Shown: positions 27,204 to 36,322 of the stretch, in pieces
How the letters are laid out: the number at the start of each line of letters is the position of its first letter
Position numbering within the stretch: the stretch's first letter is position 1
Origin: Acetobacterium malicum subsp. dehalogenans DSM 11527
GTDB taxonomy: Bacteria; Bacillota; Clostridia; Eubacteriales; Eubacteriaceae
NCBI RefSeq assembly: GCF_000472665.1
Contig: NZ_AXAC01000013.1
Span: 38,561 to 102,560, forward strand
Direction of reading: 5' to 3'
Length of the DNA stretch: 64,000 bases
The notes under the pieces: model-generated
What the model was told of the DNA's origin: nothing
Database searches by the model: none
What the model saw: only the letters and a program-made list of their open reading frames with translations
Position numbers and translations under genes: made by a program

Positions 27204-27402
27204 AGAGCAACCAATTTCTCAGTTGCTCTCAGACTGTCAAAAAAAGATAACCCAGTACCGACAATTGTTACATCATGTTGTACGCATCGGAGCGGACATG
27301 GCATAGCCTGTCAGATTCCGCAGCGAACAACAGATTAACAATTGGTCGGTACGGTAGTTTATCACCAACCTCAGAGCAACCAATTTCTCGGTTGCTCTTT
27401 TT
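27204..27402. repeat. Palindromic MITE/BIME-like element with direct-repeat hairpins at both ends
   Basis: Between convergent genes. Ends: two 26-base direct repeats with one mismatch (27204-27229 and 27373-27398), each a hairpin AGAGCAAC/GTTGCTCT; the right copy has a T-run (plus terminator) and the left one a T-run on the minus strand. Between them 27246-27363 folds as one long arm: GATAAC/GTTTATC, then TACCGACAATTGTTA (27256-27270) with its complement (27336-27351, one bulge), then TGTTGT/ACAACA, then GCGGA/TCCGC and ACA-GGC/GCC-TGT. It could be a small non-autonomous repeat or a structured RNA. Confidence 0.6.
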
Positions 27403-27406
27403 GAGG

Positions 27407-27718
27407 CTATTCAGCTACTAAATCTAAAATATCTGCTTTTGATTTTGCACCCACGGCTTTTTTCACGACGACACCGCCCTTGACTACTGCCAGTGTCGGA
27501 ATACTCATGACCTTAAATTCAGCGGCCAGTTCCTGTTGCTCATCGACGTTTATTTTTCCGACCTTTAAGGTGAACACCTCATCAGCTATTTCATCGATGA
27601 TCGGCGATACCATTTTACAGGGGCCACACCAGGGTGCCCAAAAATCCAATAATACCGGTTTATCCGAATTGATGACTTCCTGTTGAAAATTATCTTTGGT
27701 GATTGTTACTGCGCTCAT
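27407..27718 (-). CDS. trxA: Thioredoxin
   Basis: 104 residues from ATG 27718 (AAGGAG upstream); the 16 extra codons in front are not needed. Active site WAPWCGPCK (C31, C34) and cis-proline SIPTLAV. Standard cytosolic thioredoxin; monocistronic. Confidence 0.95.
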   Translation of the reverse strand: MSAVTITKDNFQQEVINSDKPVLLDFWAPWCGPCKMVSPIIDEIADEVFTLKVGKINVDEQQELAAEFKVMSIPTLAVVKGGVVVKKAVGAKSKADILDLVAE

Positions 27719-27840
27719 ATCTTTAATCTCCTTAATCGTTAATTTGTATATCTTTATTATAACCATTTTAGATTAATACTCCGTAACCTGATCACAGAAT
27801 TTCAAATTTCTTAAAGTAATTTAATTACGCCACCCCTTGA

Positions 27841-28260
27841 TTAATGCCCCCGATGTTTCTGCTTTTTCTTTTCCTGCCGCAGTTCAAATTGCTGTTGTTT
27901 TTCTGCTTCTGTTTTCTGCCGGTTAAAGGCTTTTCGGATTATCTTTTTGTTTTCCTGTTCTTCTTTTAAAGCTTGCTGCGCCTTGGTGCCAATGCTTTTT
28001 TCAGTCATTTGCCGATGAATATCCCGTTGCATCCGTTTGGGATTGATCCGCTTTTCCGGCGCTTTTTCATCCGCGATTGACTGGCTGAATTGGAGCCGGT
28101 TATAATGCTTAAGCAGAAAATCATAGATTTCCCCATCCTTGGGTTCCGAGCCGAAGGTTACCTTGGCCACTTTCAGCATGTCGCCATCGGCGCTTTCAAA
28201 AACACCAACCCAAAAGGGGTCGTCAAAAAAAACTGTCAATTTGGCTGTTACTTTGTCCAT
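27841..28260 (-). CDS. yjdF: YjdF-family protein (DUF2992)
   Basis: 139 residues from ATG 28260; a TTG two codons upstream is too close to the ribosome site. N-terminal part LTVFFDDPFWVGVFES and KVTFGSEPKDGEIYDFLLKHY match the YjdF family; the C-terminal half is highly charged and probably coiled (RNA-binding-like). The biochemical role of YjdF is unknown, but the gene is typically controlled by the azaaromatic-sensing yjdF riboswitch, and a matching leader is present. Confidence 0.85.
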   Translation of the reverse strand: MDKVTAKLTVFFDDPFWVGVFESADGDMLKVAKVTFGSEPKDGEIYDFLLKHYNRLQFSQSIADEKAPEKRINPKRMQRDIHRQMTEKSIGTKAQQALKEEQENKKIIRKAFNRQKTEAEKQQQFELRQEKKKQKHRGH

Positions 28261-28264
28261 ATTC

Positions 28265-28375
28265 AATTCCTCCTAGAAAATAGTGACAAAGAACGGACAA
28301 CCTTAGGAGGCAGGTTACTGACGGTATCAACCGCGTCTGGACTACCAACCAGAACTGTGTTTTTATCTTTGGGTA
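28265..28375 (-). ncRNA. yjdF riboswitch leader with ribosome-site sequestration
   Basis: The leader (about 105 bases after the promoter) carries blocks AGTCCAGACGCGGTTGATAC, CGTCAGTAACC and CTGCCTCCTAAGG typical of the yjdF motif as I recall it. On the minus strand CCTCCTA (28310-28304) is perfectly complementary to the TAGGAGG ribosome site (28275-28269) of yjdF, a direct route to translational control. Confidence 0.7.
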
Positions 28376-28377
28376 TT

Positions 28378-28405
28378 ATTATAACATGTTAATAACCGCT
28401 ATCAA
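28378..28405 (-). promoter_or_regulatory. Promoter of yjdF leader
   Basis: Minus strand TTGATA (28405-28400), 16-base spacer, TATAAT (28383-28378). Confidence 0.75.
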
Positions 28406-28472
28406 TATGATTTTTTAACTTCTTCACCCTTGGATTTTGAATCTCAAAGTAAAGTTGATCATGCTTTTCTCA

Positions 28473-30239
28473 TCACTCAAACTGCGCCTGATACATCTGC
28501 CAATAGCTTCCACCGTTTTCCATCAGTTCTTCATGGGTTCCCTGTTCCACTATATCGCCCCGCTCCACCACCAGAATCAGATCGGCATTCTGAATCGTGG
28601 ACAGCCGGTGGGCGATGACAAAACAGGTTTTATCCTTCATCAGCTGACGCATGGCCGCCTGGATCTTTTTCTCGGTGCGGGTGTCGACGTTGGATGTGGC
28701 CTCATCAAGGATCAGCATTTTGGCATCCAGCAGCATTGCCCGGGCAATCGTTAAGAGCTGCTTCTGTCCTTTGGAAATATTAGTGTCCTCACCTTTTAAG
28801 ACAGTTTCATAGCCATGGGGAAGATGCTCAATAAAGGAATGAATGCGCGCTGCTTTGGCCGCCTGCACTACCTCTTCCATGGTAACATTTTCTCTGCCGT
28901 AGGTCAGGTTCTCATAAACACTGCCATGAAAAATCCAGGTGTCCTGCAGCACCATCGCGAATGATTTTCTCAGGCTGTCCCGGGTCAGCTCCTGAACCTC
29001 ATTGCCATCGACATAAATATTCCCGGCTTCGGTGTCGTAAAAGCGCATCAGCAGATTGATGATCGTGGTTTTTCCGGCTCCGGTCGGGCCGACGATGGCA
29101 ATCAGCTTGCCCGCTTCAGCCTTTAGACTGAGGTTTTTGATAATCATCTGATTGGCATCATAGCTGAAGCGGACATTTTCCAGCACGATATCGCCATTCA
29201 CATTAGTCAGCTCCGTCATCTTTTCAGTGTCCCTGGCCTCAGACAGTTCATTTAGTAAGGCAAAGACCCGCTCAGCTGCCGCCAGCGACGATTGCAGATC
29301 GTTCATGATATTGGCCATTTCATTAATCGGCCCCGAGAACTTGCGGGAGTACAGCACAAAGGAAGAAATCTGCCCGATCGACATCGCTCCGGCCAAATAT
29401 AATAGCGCCCCAAAGACACTGATGCAGGCCAATGACAGGTTGTTGATAAAATTAATGGTCGGAAAAATCATACTGCCATAGTATTCAGCATTATAGTAGG
29501 CATCGACCGCTTCTTTATTCTTGATGTTGAATTTTGCAATTGTATGCTCTTCCTGGTCATAGACTTTCAAGGTCTTCTGGCCCGACACCATTTCCTCCAC
29601 AAAACCATTAAGCTCCCCCAATTTTCGCGAGCGCCGGCTAAATAGCGGGCGGGTCTTTTTAACCAGGTAACGGGACATAAAGATCGATGCCGGTACCGTA
29701 AAAGCAAAAATAAGCACCAGTTTGGGCGAGATCGCCAACATCATCAAAAACGAGCCCAGGACAGTGATCACCGCTGAGGATACCTGAATCAGGTCACTGG
29801 AAATTGAACTGTTGACGGTATCAATGTCATAGGTAATCCGGCTGATGACATCACCGGTCTGGTGGACATCAAAATAACCCACCGGCAGATCCAGGAGCTT
29901 ATTGAAGACATCCTTACGCATCGCGTAGGTAACCTGACGGCTGACCCGAATCATCAGTACTTCCAGAACATAGGTCAGTCCGGCTGAGCCGATATAAAAG
30001 ACGACCATCCAGCCGGCGTAATAAAAGACCTGACTGAAATTGACCTGGCCGGTTCCCAGTTCGATCGCATCAATGGCATAGCCGGAAAGCAGCGGCCCCA
30101 CCAGGGCCAGCAGATTGCTCCCGATGGTCAAGGCAATAGCGGCAAACAACCGCCATTTATAGCGCATCAGGTAGCCGCCCAACTGGATCAGGGTACCTTT
30201 GCGATTTTGCGGTTTCTCAAATTTTTGTGATCGTCTCAT
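28473..30239 (-). CDS. ABC exporter half-transporter (canonical ATPase site)
   Basis: 588 residues from ATG 30239, one base after the stop of the upstream half-transporter; an in-frame start 16 codons earlier overlaps it. Six membrane helices (about 25-310) and an ATPase domain: Walker A GPTGAGKTT, signature in degenerate form ISKGQKQ, Walker B MLILDEATSNVD with catalytic Glu, and H-loop AHRLST. It should pair with the neighbouring protein as a heterodimer like LmrCD/BmrCD. Likely multidrug or lipid export. Confidence 0.92.
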   Translation of the reverse strand: MRRSQKFEKPQNRKGTLIQLGGYLMRYKWRLFAAIALTIGSNLLALVGPLLSGYAIDAIELGTGQVNFSQVFYYAGWMVVFYIGSAGLTYVLEVLMIRVSRQVTYAMRKDVFNKLLDLPVGYFDVHQTGDVISRITYDIDTVNSSISSDLIQVSSAVITVLGSFLMMLAISPKLVLIFAFTVPASIFMSRYLVKKTRPLFSRRSRKLGELNGFVEEMVSGQKTLKVYDQEEHTIAKFNIKNKEAVDAYYNAEYYGSMIFPTINFINNLSLACISVFGALLYLAGAMSIGQISSFVLYSRKFSGPINEMANIMNDLQSSLAAAERVFALLNELSEARDTEKMTELTNVNGDIVLENVRFSYDANQMIIKNLSLKAEAGKLIAIVGPTGAGKTTIINLLMRFYDTEAGNIYVDGNEVQELTRDSLRKSFAMVLQDTWIFHGSVYENLTYGRENVTMEEVVQAAKAARIHSFIEHLPHGYETVLKGEDTNISKGQKQLLTIARAMLLDAKMLILDEATSNVDTRTEKKIQAAMRQLMKDKTCFVIAHRLSTIQNADLILVVERGDIVEQGTHEELMENGGSYWQMYQAQFE

Positions 30240-30240
30240 C

Positions 30241-31962
30241 TCAGGATACCCCCATCTGGGAATGACTGATTTCCCGATAAACTTCACAGCTCTTCATCAG
30301 ATGCTTATGCTTGCCCAAGCCGATGATCGCACCGTTTTCCAGCACCAGAATATGATCGGCATGGCGGATCGAACTGACCCGCTGAGCGACGATAATAATG
30401 GTGGTGTCGTCAAAGTTCGCTTTAATCGCTTTACGAAAGGCCGCATCGGTTTGATAGTCCAGCGCACTGGATGAATCATCCAGCACCAGTATTTCCGGAC
30501 GTGAAGCCAGCGCCCGGGCAATCAGGATCCGTTGTTTCTGACCACCGCTGAGGTTGGCCCCTTTGATGGTCAGTTGCTCCGCCGATTTAGCGGATTTTTC
30601 ATCCACAAATTCGGTGGCGCCAGCACAGTCAATCGCCGCGATAATGGCCTCTTTCGGCAGATTTCTGCCCAGATCAATATTTTCCTCGATGGTGGCTTCA
30701 AAAATCATGTCATTCTGAAAGGCCACCCCGAATTTTTTATGCAATTCCCGGGGATCCATCGATCTGACGTCATGGCCAGCAATGGTGATGGTCCCCTCGT
30801 CGACATCATAGAGCCGCATCAGCAGGTTTAACAGGGTCGTTTTCCCGGCACCGGTTTCGCCGATAATTCCCAGCGTTTCTCCTTTTGCCAGCGCAAAAGA
30901 AATGTTGGTCAGATTGGGTTCTTTTTTGTCATACGAAAAGGTGACATTCCTAAATTCCACAAAAGCACCCTTTTTAGTAGTGTCACTATCTTCAGCTACT
31001 TCCTGAATTGCCAATGCATCCGCACTATCCAGCGCCTGGACGATCCGATCGGCCGAAGCCGTCGCCTTTGGCCACATCTCAAATAATTTGGAAATGGCTA
31101 CCACAGCATGAAGAATAATCGTGAAATAAGTCATAAAAGCGAGGATGATGCCCACTTCTGAGGTGCCGTTATTGACGCCATAGGCCCCCATTACCACAAC
31201 CCCAACCAAACCCATATTCAGACAGACATTCATTGTTGGTGAAATCACCGCCACCGTCATCCGGGCTTTTTTCTCGCGGTTTACGACATCGGTATTAATC
31301 GCATCAAACCGTTTTTTCTCATAGTCTGTTTTGGACAAGGCTTTAATGACCCGGATACCATTGATATCCTCTCTGACGAGCCGAACAAAACTGTCAAAGG
31401 TCTGTTGCAGACCCGCAAAAAGCGGCATGCTTTTTCTCGAAACCAGGGTGATCAGCACTGCCATGATCGGCATAATCCCAATCAACACCGTTGCCAGCAT
31501 CGGATCCAGAGTCATGGTAATAATAATGCCGCCAACCAGCATAATCGGTGCCCGAACCCCCAATCTTTGGATGCGGATGATCATCTGGTGAATAATGTAG
31601 GTGTCAGAGGTTAACCGCGAAATCACCGACGGTTTGGTCAGGGTATCCATCTGGTGATTGGAAAAATACATCACCCTGGCAAACAGATCATGGCGGATCA
31701 CCTCCGTGGCATCACTGGCCACCCGGGCCGCCATCCGGTTGGCAATAATATTAAAGACCATCCCGATGATGGCGCAACCCACCATCACGCCGCCCCAATA
31801 GAAAATTAGCAACGGTTCATTTAACGGAATCACCTGATCAATAATAGTGGCCAGAATTGAGGGAATAATCAAATCCATGATCGAACCAGTGAATTTAAAG
31901 AATACCCCAAAGGCCATCCGGCCATAAAATGGTTTCAAATATTCGGTAATGATCCGTTTCAT
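30241..31962 (-). CDS. ABC exporter half-transporter (degenerate ATPase site)
   Basis: 573 residues: six helices (about 15-300) and an ATPase domain with Walker A GETGAGKTT, canonical LSGGQKQR signature, and Walker B ending LDDSSSALD: Asp replaces the catalytic Glu, and the switch residue is Gln (VAQRVSS) rather than His. These changes are characteristic of the non-hydrolytic site in heterodimeric exporters. First gene of the pair. Confidence 0.92.
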   Translation of the reverse strand: MKRIITEYLKPFYGRMAFGVFFKFTGSIMDLIIPSILATIIDQVIPLNEPLLIFYWGGVMVGCAIIGMVFNIIANRMAARVASDATEVIRHDLFARVMYFSNHQMDTLTKPSVISRLTSDTYIIHQMIIRIQRLGVRAPIMLVGGIIITMTLDPMLATVLIGIMPIMAVLITLVSRKSMPLFAGLQQTFDSFVRLVREDINGIRVIKALSKTDYEKKRFDAINTDVVNREKKARMTVAVISPTMNVCLNMGLVGVVVMGAYGVNNGTSEVGIILAFMTYFTIILHAVVAISKLFEMWPKATASADRIVQALDSADALAIQEVAEDSDTTKKGAFVEFRNVTFSYDKKEPNLTNISFALAKGETLGIIGETGAGKTTLLNLLMRLYDVDEGTITIAGHDVRSMDPRELHKKFGVAFQNDMIFEATIEENIDLGRNLPKEAIIAAIDCAGATEFVDEKSAKSAEQLTIKGANLSGGQKQRILIARALASRPEILVLDDSSSALDYQTDAAFRKAIKANFDDTTIIIVAQRVSSIRHADHILVLENGAIIGLGKHKHLMKSCEVYREISHSQMGVS

Positions 31963-32116
31963 CTACTACGCCCTCCTCTCTCGTTTTGTAATTAAAGCTC
32001 GAATTAACTCACACTGCTATCATTTTAACCGTTTTATTATTTTTGTTCACTATTTTTTTAGTTGAATTGAAGTTTTTTGATGACACAAATAATTTGAACC
32101 ACAAAAAAACAACCCC

Positions 32117-32614
32117 TTATTCAGAGATTGCTTCTTGAATCACGATCACTGCTGGTCCGATTTTTTCCAGCTCCAACAGCTTTCTTTTAAGCTCCAGCCC
32201 GCCACCATACCCGACTAAACTGCCGTTAGCCCCAATCACCCGGTGACAGGGAATGATGATGGATATGGGGTTCTTGTTGTTGGCGCCTCCCACAGCTCGG
32301 CAAGCTTTTTCATTGCCAATGGCACGGGCAATATCCTTGTAGCTGCAAACCGCTCCGTAGGGAATCTCCTGAAGGGCTTTCCAGACTTTTTGCTGAAAGT
32401 CAGTACCTTCCGGTTGGAGCGGTAAATCGAAACTTTGTCGGGTCCCGGCGAAATATTCCCGAAGCTCCTGAACCGCCTTTTTAAGTAGCGGTGTTTCCAC
32501 ACAATTCACTTCTTCCGGTAGTCGCTCGCTAAAAATCAGCCGGGTAATGGCGCTGCCATTCTCGGTCAGAACAATTTTCCCCAATGGGGTTTGATAACAA
32601 AAGCCATTATCCAT
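32117..32614 (-). CDS. ogt: Methylated-DNA--protein-cysteine methyltransferase
   Basis: 165 residues. Acceptor motif IIPCHRVIGANG with C123, and YGGGLELKRKLLELE after it. It repairs O6-alkylguanine by irreversible alkyl transfer. No Ada DNA-binding domain, so Ogt type. AAGGAAG precedes ATG 32614. Confidence 0.95.
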   Translation of the reverse strand: MDNGFCYQTPLGKIVLTENGSAITRLIFSERLPEEVNCVETPLLKKAVQELREYFAGTRQSFDLPLQPEGTDFQQKVWKALQEIPYGAVCSYKDIARAIGNEKACRAVGGANNKNPISIIIPCHRVIGANGSLVGYGGGLELKRKLLELEKIGPAVIVIQEAISE

Positions 32615-32714
32615 CTTTTCTTCCTTTTTCTATAACAACATGCTTAAAACACAGACTATCATCGTACCATCGTTCCCATGTAATTCTGATGCTTTTGCCC
32701 AACTGATTTTCTTT

Positions 32715-33698
32715 TCAGTTCAATTGATGGTATTGCTGTTTCTGGATAATATCCCAGATCTTTGGTTCTGAGGCTTCAAAATCTTCATTAAATAGACAAG
32801 CCCGGGCGATCTGGTTATTATCATAGGTCTTATAGTAATAGGTGCCACTATTACAAACCATACAGGCGGTATATTGGGTAAAATCAATTCCTTCGTCGGT
32901 GATAACGCTCCCTTTGGGTATGTCAACCGATGCTAAAATATGAAAAGCGGCGTTAATGCATTCTTCTTCAGTTTCGATGGGATTAATAGCTTCTCTTCCA
33001 AACAATGCCCGCAAAAACCGGGAAGGTGGTGTATAATCTCCAGGCAAGCCAAATGTTCCTGAACCCCCGCCAAAAGGACTGAATGTCATGCCGTTTAATT
33101 GAATTGGACCGGTTTTATTTGGCGAAACACCAATATAATTGCGAATGTTGGTTAAGTGCCAATTGAAGTCAGGGCTGTTCGTCATTACCCCCAGGGGATT
33201 TTCATGGATAACAATACCGTCTTTCATCGGTTCAATGACCAGCGTATTCCCGGTTTTATCGGTAATAATCCAGTGTAGAGGAGTAATCACATTCATCATC
33301 TTAAGGGGTGTACTGACAATATTTAACCGCGGGATCGCCGCCTTCACTTCTTCAAGGGTTGCGAAATTAGCCATCAGCCAACCGACAATTTCGTGGGGAG
33401 CCAGATTAATGTGATCTGGGATGATCGCATCGCTATACTCAGCATAGCCCGGAAAATATAAACTGGCGCAGGCCAGTCCCGCTTCATTCAGGCCATCGGC
33501 AAAAAGATAGGTGCCCAGATTTCGACCGATTCCCATCATTGCATATTTAACCGGTCTAGCCGTTTGATCCACCTCTGACACCAACGGTAACTTCCTTGGC
33601 AGGAAGATCAGCTCGGGGTCTAATAAAAAAGCAAAATCCATGGTTCTGGCAAGCGTATTAATCTGATTTGTGGTCATTAGGGTGAGGCTCGTACACAT
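32715..33698 (-). CDS. Choloylglycine hydrolase / penicillin V acylase family amidase
   Basis: 327-residue Ntn hydrolase. It begins MCTSL, so removal of Met exposes the nucleophile C2; R18 and D21 (ARTMDF) and a later MTNSPDF asparagine match the catalytic set of bile salt hydrolases and penicillin V acylases. No signal peptide, so cytoplasmic. Bile-salt, penicillin V or N-acyl-homoserine-lactone substrates cannot be distinguished here. AAGGT lies before the ATG. Confidence 0.88.
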   Translation of the reverse strand: MCTSLTLMTTNQINTLARTMDFAFLLDPELIFLPRKLPLVSEVDQTARPVKYAMMGIGRNLGTYLFADGLNEAGLACASLYFPGYAEYSDAIIPDHINLAPHEIVGWLMANFATLEEVKAAIPRLNIVSTPLKMMNVITPLHWIITDKTGNTLVIEPMKDGIVIHENPLGVMTNSPDFNWHLTNIRNYIGVSPNKTGPIQLNGMTFSPFGGGSGTFGLPGDYTPPSRFLRALFGREAINPIETEEECINAAFHILASVDIPKGSVITDEGIDFTQYTACMVCNSGTYYYKTYDNNQIARACLFNEDFEASEPKIWDIIQKQQYHQLN

Positions 33699-33813
33699 TA
33701 AGAATTACCTTCTTTCTACTTTTTAATTATTATATCTGCTTTTGTAACAATAGTAAATGCTATAAAAAAACTGAATCGAGAAAAAATCTTAACGCTTCCG
33801 GTGTTGCTTCGTA

Positions 33814-35166
33814 TCAATAGTTAATCACACCCAGTGCCTCTAAAATTGAACTTATGAGGATCCCAATAATACATAGAGGGGCAATATATTTAATCATAAT
33901 GATAAAGAGTTTTTCTCGTTTAAAGGGTGATGACCGTTTGACCTCCTCGGTTATTAGCTTAGTTTCCAGAACATGACCAACAAGGATGCAGGTGAAAAAG
34001 GCTCCTACTGGCATCAAAATAGAGTTCGTGATGAAATCGAAGAAATCCAGAAAAGTGAACCCAAAAATGTGTACATTACTCCATATCCCCTGCCCCAATG
34101 AAGATGGTATCCCCACTAGAATTGCCAGCACCGCGATAATGAGCACCCCTTTTTTTCGTTCCCACTTAAACTGATCACAAGCGGTTGCCACCACAGCTTC
34201 CATCAGCGAAATAGACGATGTCAGCGCGGCAAATAGAACCAGCAAAAAAAAGGCCCCGCCCATTACGTTTCCAAACGCCATCGTTTCAAACACCTTGGGT
34301 AGGGTGACAAACATCAAACCTGGTCCCTTGTTAAGCGCTGTAGGATCACCGCCGGAAAAGGCAAAAACTGCCGGGATAATCATAAATCCTGCTAATATGG
34401 CAATACCGGCATCAAACAGTTCGATTTGCTTGACTGAAGCCTCCAAATCATCTTTTTTACTGAGATAAGAACCATAGGTTACCATGATTCCCATGGCCAG
34501 GGATAGAGAGTAAAACATCTGACCCATAGCGGCCAAAACTGCCTGAAAGCTAAAATTCGCCAAATCCGGGTATAGGAAATACCAAACTCCGGCCATGGCA
34601 CCAGGCTGCATTATCGAATAAATCGACAGAAAAACCGACATTACAATCAGTATTGGCATTAATATTTTACTGGCTTTCTCAATCCCATCCTTGACCCCCC
34701 TGATCACCACAAAAGTGGTGGCCAGCACAAAAATTGACTGCCATAAAATCGGTTCTATGGGTTGGGCGATATAGCCCGAAAAATAATCTGCCCCAGCTGT
34801 CGTCATGCCGCCACCGGTCGCAAACACAGCAAAATACTTGATCACCCAGCCCCCGATAACACTGTAATAGGGCAGAATCAGAAATGCAACCAATGAGGCA
34901 ATAATGCCCACAAAGCTGAAGCGTTTATCTAAAGCCCGGTAAGCACCCACAGGGCTAAGCTGGGTTTTTCGACCGATCGCCAATTCTGCCGTCATAATTG
35001 CAAACCCCAGGGTTACCACAAAAATAAGGTAGATTACCAGAAAGAGACCGCCACCATATTTTGCCGCCAAATAGGGAAACCGCCAGATGTTCCCCAGACC
35101 CACTGCCGAGCCGGCAGCTGCCAGCACAAAACCTATTTTACTTGAAAACTCACTTCGTTTATCCAC
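33814..35166 (-). CDS. Sodium-dependent transporter, NSS (SNF) family
   Basis: 450 residues with about eleven or twelve helices. The diagnostic first helix GFVLAAAGSAVGLGNIWRFPYLAAKYGGG holds the Na+ and substrate site of LeuT/MhsT proteins. Probably imports amino acids with Na+, which suits an organism with a sodium or proton Rnf gradient. Start GTG 35166 with GGAGG six bases upstream. Confidence 0.9.
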   Translation of the reverse strand: MDKRSEFSSKIGFVLAAAGSAVGLGNIWRFPYLAAKYGGGLFLVIYLIFVVTLGFAIMTAELAIGRKTQLSPVGAYRALDKRFSFVGIIASLVAFLILPYYSVIGGWVIKYFAVFATGGGMTTAGADYFSGYIAQPIEPILWQSIFVLATTFVVIRGVKDGIEKASKILMPILIVMSVFLSIYSIMQPGAMAGVWYFLYPDLANFSFQAVLAAMGQMFYSLSLAMGIMVTYGSYLSKKDDLEASVKQIELFDAGIAILAGFMIIPAVFAFSGGDPTALNKGPGLMFVTLPKVFETMAFGNVMGGAFFLLVLFAALTSSISLMEAVVATACDQFKWERKKGVLIIAVLAILVGIPSSLGQGIWSNVHIFGFTFLDFFDFITNSILMPVGAFFTCILVGHVLETKLITEEVKRSSPFKREKLFIIMIKYIAPLCIIGILISSILEALGVINY

Positions 35167-35581
35167 AAAATTCCTCCAACCGTTTCTATTACAAAATTTT
35201 TTTGAGTGTTACTCACACTAGTTTTGTCCGCGACTCCCATACAAATTCACACCTTTACTATTTTAACCGTTTTTATATTTTTTGCCACTACTATTTTAAA
35301 AAATCAAAAGCCTATAAAAAAACCGTTCAAAAACTGTTGAAATTGATACTTTGGAATTAACCCGTCTGATATTGGAAGGGCAAAATAAACGTTTGAAAGA
35401 TTGAAACCACAAAAGCAGGATCTGTCTTTTAAACGTCTCGAAAAAGCTTTTCAATCGGCTATGGGGATACACACAATTAAAAGAAAGAGAGTCGCACCGC
35501 CACCCTCTATTTCCTAACCTCCTATTGATATAATGGGCGAATAATGGTATAATTAGGTCGTAATTTAAGGAGGTAGCTATT
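35167..35581. other. Gap before the accessory patch; promoter of toxin-antitoxin pair
   Basis: 415 bases, mostly AT-rich. A short open frame at about 35318-35404 (SKTVEIDTLELTRLILEG then KRLKD and stop) may be a decayed coding remnant; I could not assign it. An AGTCGCACCG motif at 35483-35494 recurs after the toxin gene (36157). Promoter: TTGATA (35525-35530), 17-base spacer, TATAAT (35548-35553). Confidence 0.5.
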
Positions 35582-35842
35582 ATGCCAAAAATTATTCCAA
35601 TTAAGGATTTGAAAAACACATCACAAATCTCAGAAATGTGTCATGTTGCTGAAGAACCAATTTATATTACCAAAAACGGTTATGGCGATATGGTAATCAT
35701 GAGTGTTGAAATGTACGAAATTACAATGAAAAGATTAAACATGTATCGTCAACTGGAATTATCTGAAAACCAGATTGATACGGGTAAAACAAGGGATGCA
35801 AGGGAATCTCTTGATAATCTAAAGAAAAAATATGCAATATAA
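35582..35842 (+). CDS. Phd/YefM-type antitoxin
   Basis: 86 residues: the N-terminal fold (IIPIKDLKNTSQISEMCHVAEEPIYITKNGYGDMVIMSVEMYE) is that of Phd/YefM antitoxins, with a C-terminal toxin-binding tail. It overlaps the toxin gene by 11 bases. AAGGAGG precedes the ATG. It is expected to neutralise the toxin and repress the shared promoter. Confidence 0.9.
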   Translation: MPKIIPIKDLKNTSQISEMCHVAEEPIYITKNGYGDMVIMSVEMYEITMKRLNMYRQLELSENQIDTGKTRDARESLDNLKKKYAI

Positions 35843-36152
35843 CCTCATTATAACGGAAAGTGCCGCGGAATTACTTGATCATATTGTAAATTATCTGGTT
35901 AATCAATTAAAAAATCCACAGGCAGCTGGAAATTTACTAGCAGAAATCGAGCACGTTTATGATAATTTGGAATGTAATCCAAAAATGTATGCATATTCCG
36001 ATGATCATCTTATGAAGTCCAGGGGATATCGAAAGGCACTTGTACCGCACTACAATTATATCATCATTTTCCGTATCGAAGAAGAAACCCATACCATATA
36101 TATCATGGGATATTTTCACGAATTAGAATTATACAAAAATAAGACCAGCTAA
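35832..36152 (+). CDS. RelE/ParE-family toxin
   Basis: 106 residues of the ParE/RelE fold: two N-terminal helices (ESAAELLDHIVNYLVNQL), then RGYRKALVPHYNYIIIFRIEEE and the final strand IYIMGYFHE. RelE members cut mRNA on ribosomes, ParE members poison gyrase; sequence by eye does not settle which. Coupled to the antitoxin. Confidence 0.88.
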   Translation: MQYNLIITESAAELLDHIVNYLVNQLKNPQAAGNLLAEIEHVYDNLECNPKMYAYSDDHLMKSRGYRKALVPHYNYIIIFRIEEETHTIYIMGYFHELELYKNKTS

Positions 36153-36182
36153 TAAGATAGTCGCACCGTATTAACTAATAAG

Positions 36183-36232
36183 TTTATAAGTTAACGTCAG
36201 GCACCGGCTTAATAAGTTAGTGGCAGGCACCA
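36183..36232 (+). repeat. REP-like repeat, two copies after the toxin gene
   Basis: Copy A (36183-36207) reads TTTATAAGTT-AACGTCAGGCACCGG and copy B (36211-36232) AATAAGTTAGTGG-CAGGCACCA. The shared core is ATAAGTT..(T)G(G/T)CAGGCACC. Further copies are at 37641 and 39171. AGTCGCACCG is also near (36157). Confidence 0.7.
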
Positions 36233-36239
36233 ACACCCA

Positions 36240-36273
36240 AACAAGTATTTCGACTATAGTCGAAATACTTGTT
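36240..36273 (+). terminator. Terminator of the toxin-antitoxin operon
   Basis: A perfect 15-bp stem (AACAAGTATTTCGAC and complement) with loop TATA, followed by TGTTTTTTT. Confidence 0.9.
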
Positions 36274-36322
36274 TGTTTTTTTATTTTTTTCTGGTATAAT
36301 CAATATTATGAGGTGATTAATT

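Noticed and set aside
27204..27229. Left hairpin as the terminator of the Crp/Fnr gene
   Set aside because: On the plus strand no T-run follows it; the T-run is on the minus side.
35061..35360. Plus-strand ORF of about 99 codons over the NSS gene start
   Set aside because: It overlaps the well-supported NSS transporter on the other strand, has no ribosome site, and its sequence is not protein-like.
35296..35619. Minus-strand ORF of 107 codons in the gap before the antitoxin
   Set aside because: Low-complexity composition, no ribosome site, and it covers the antitoxin promoter and start.
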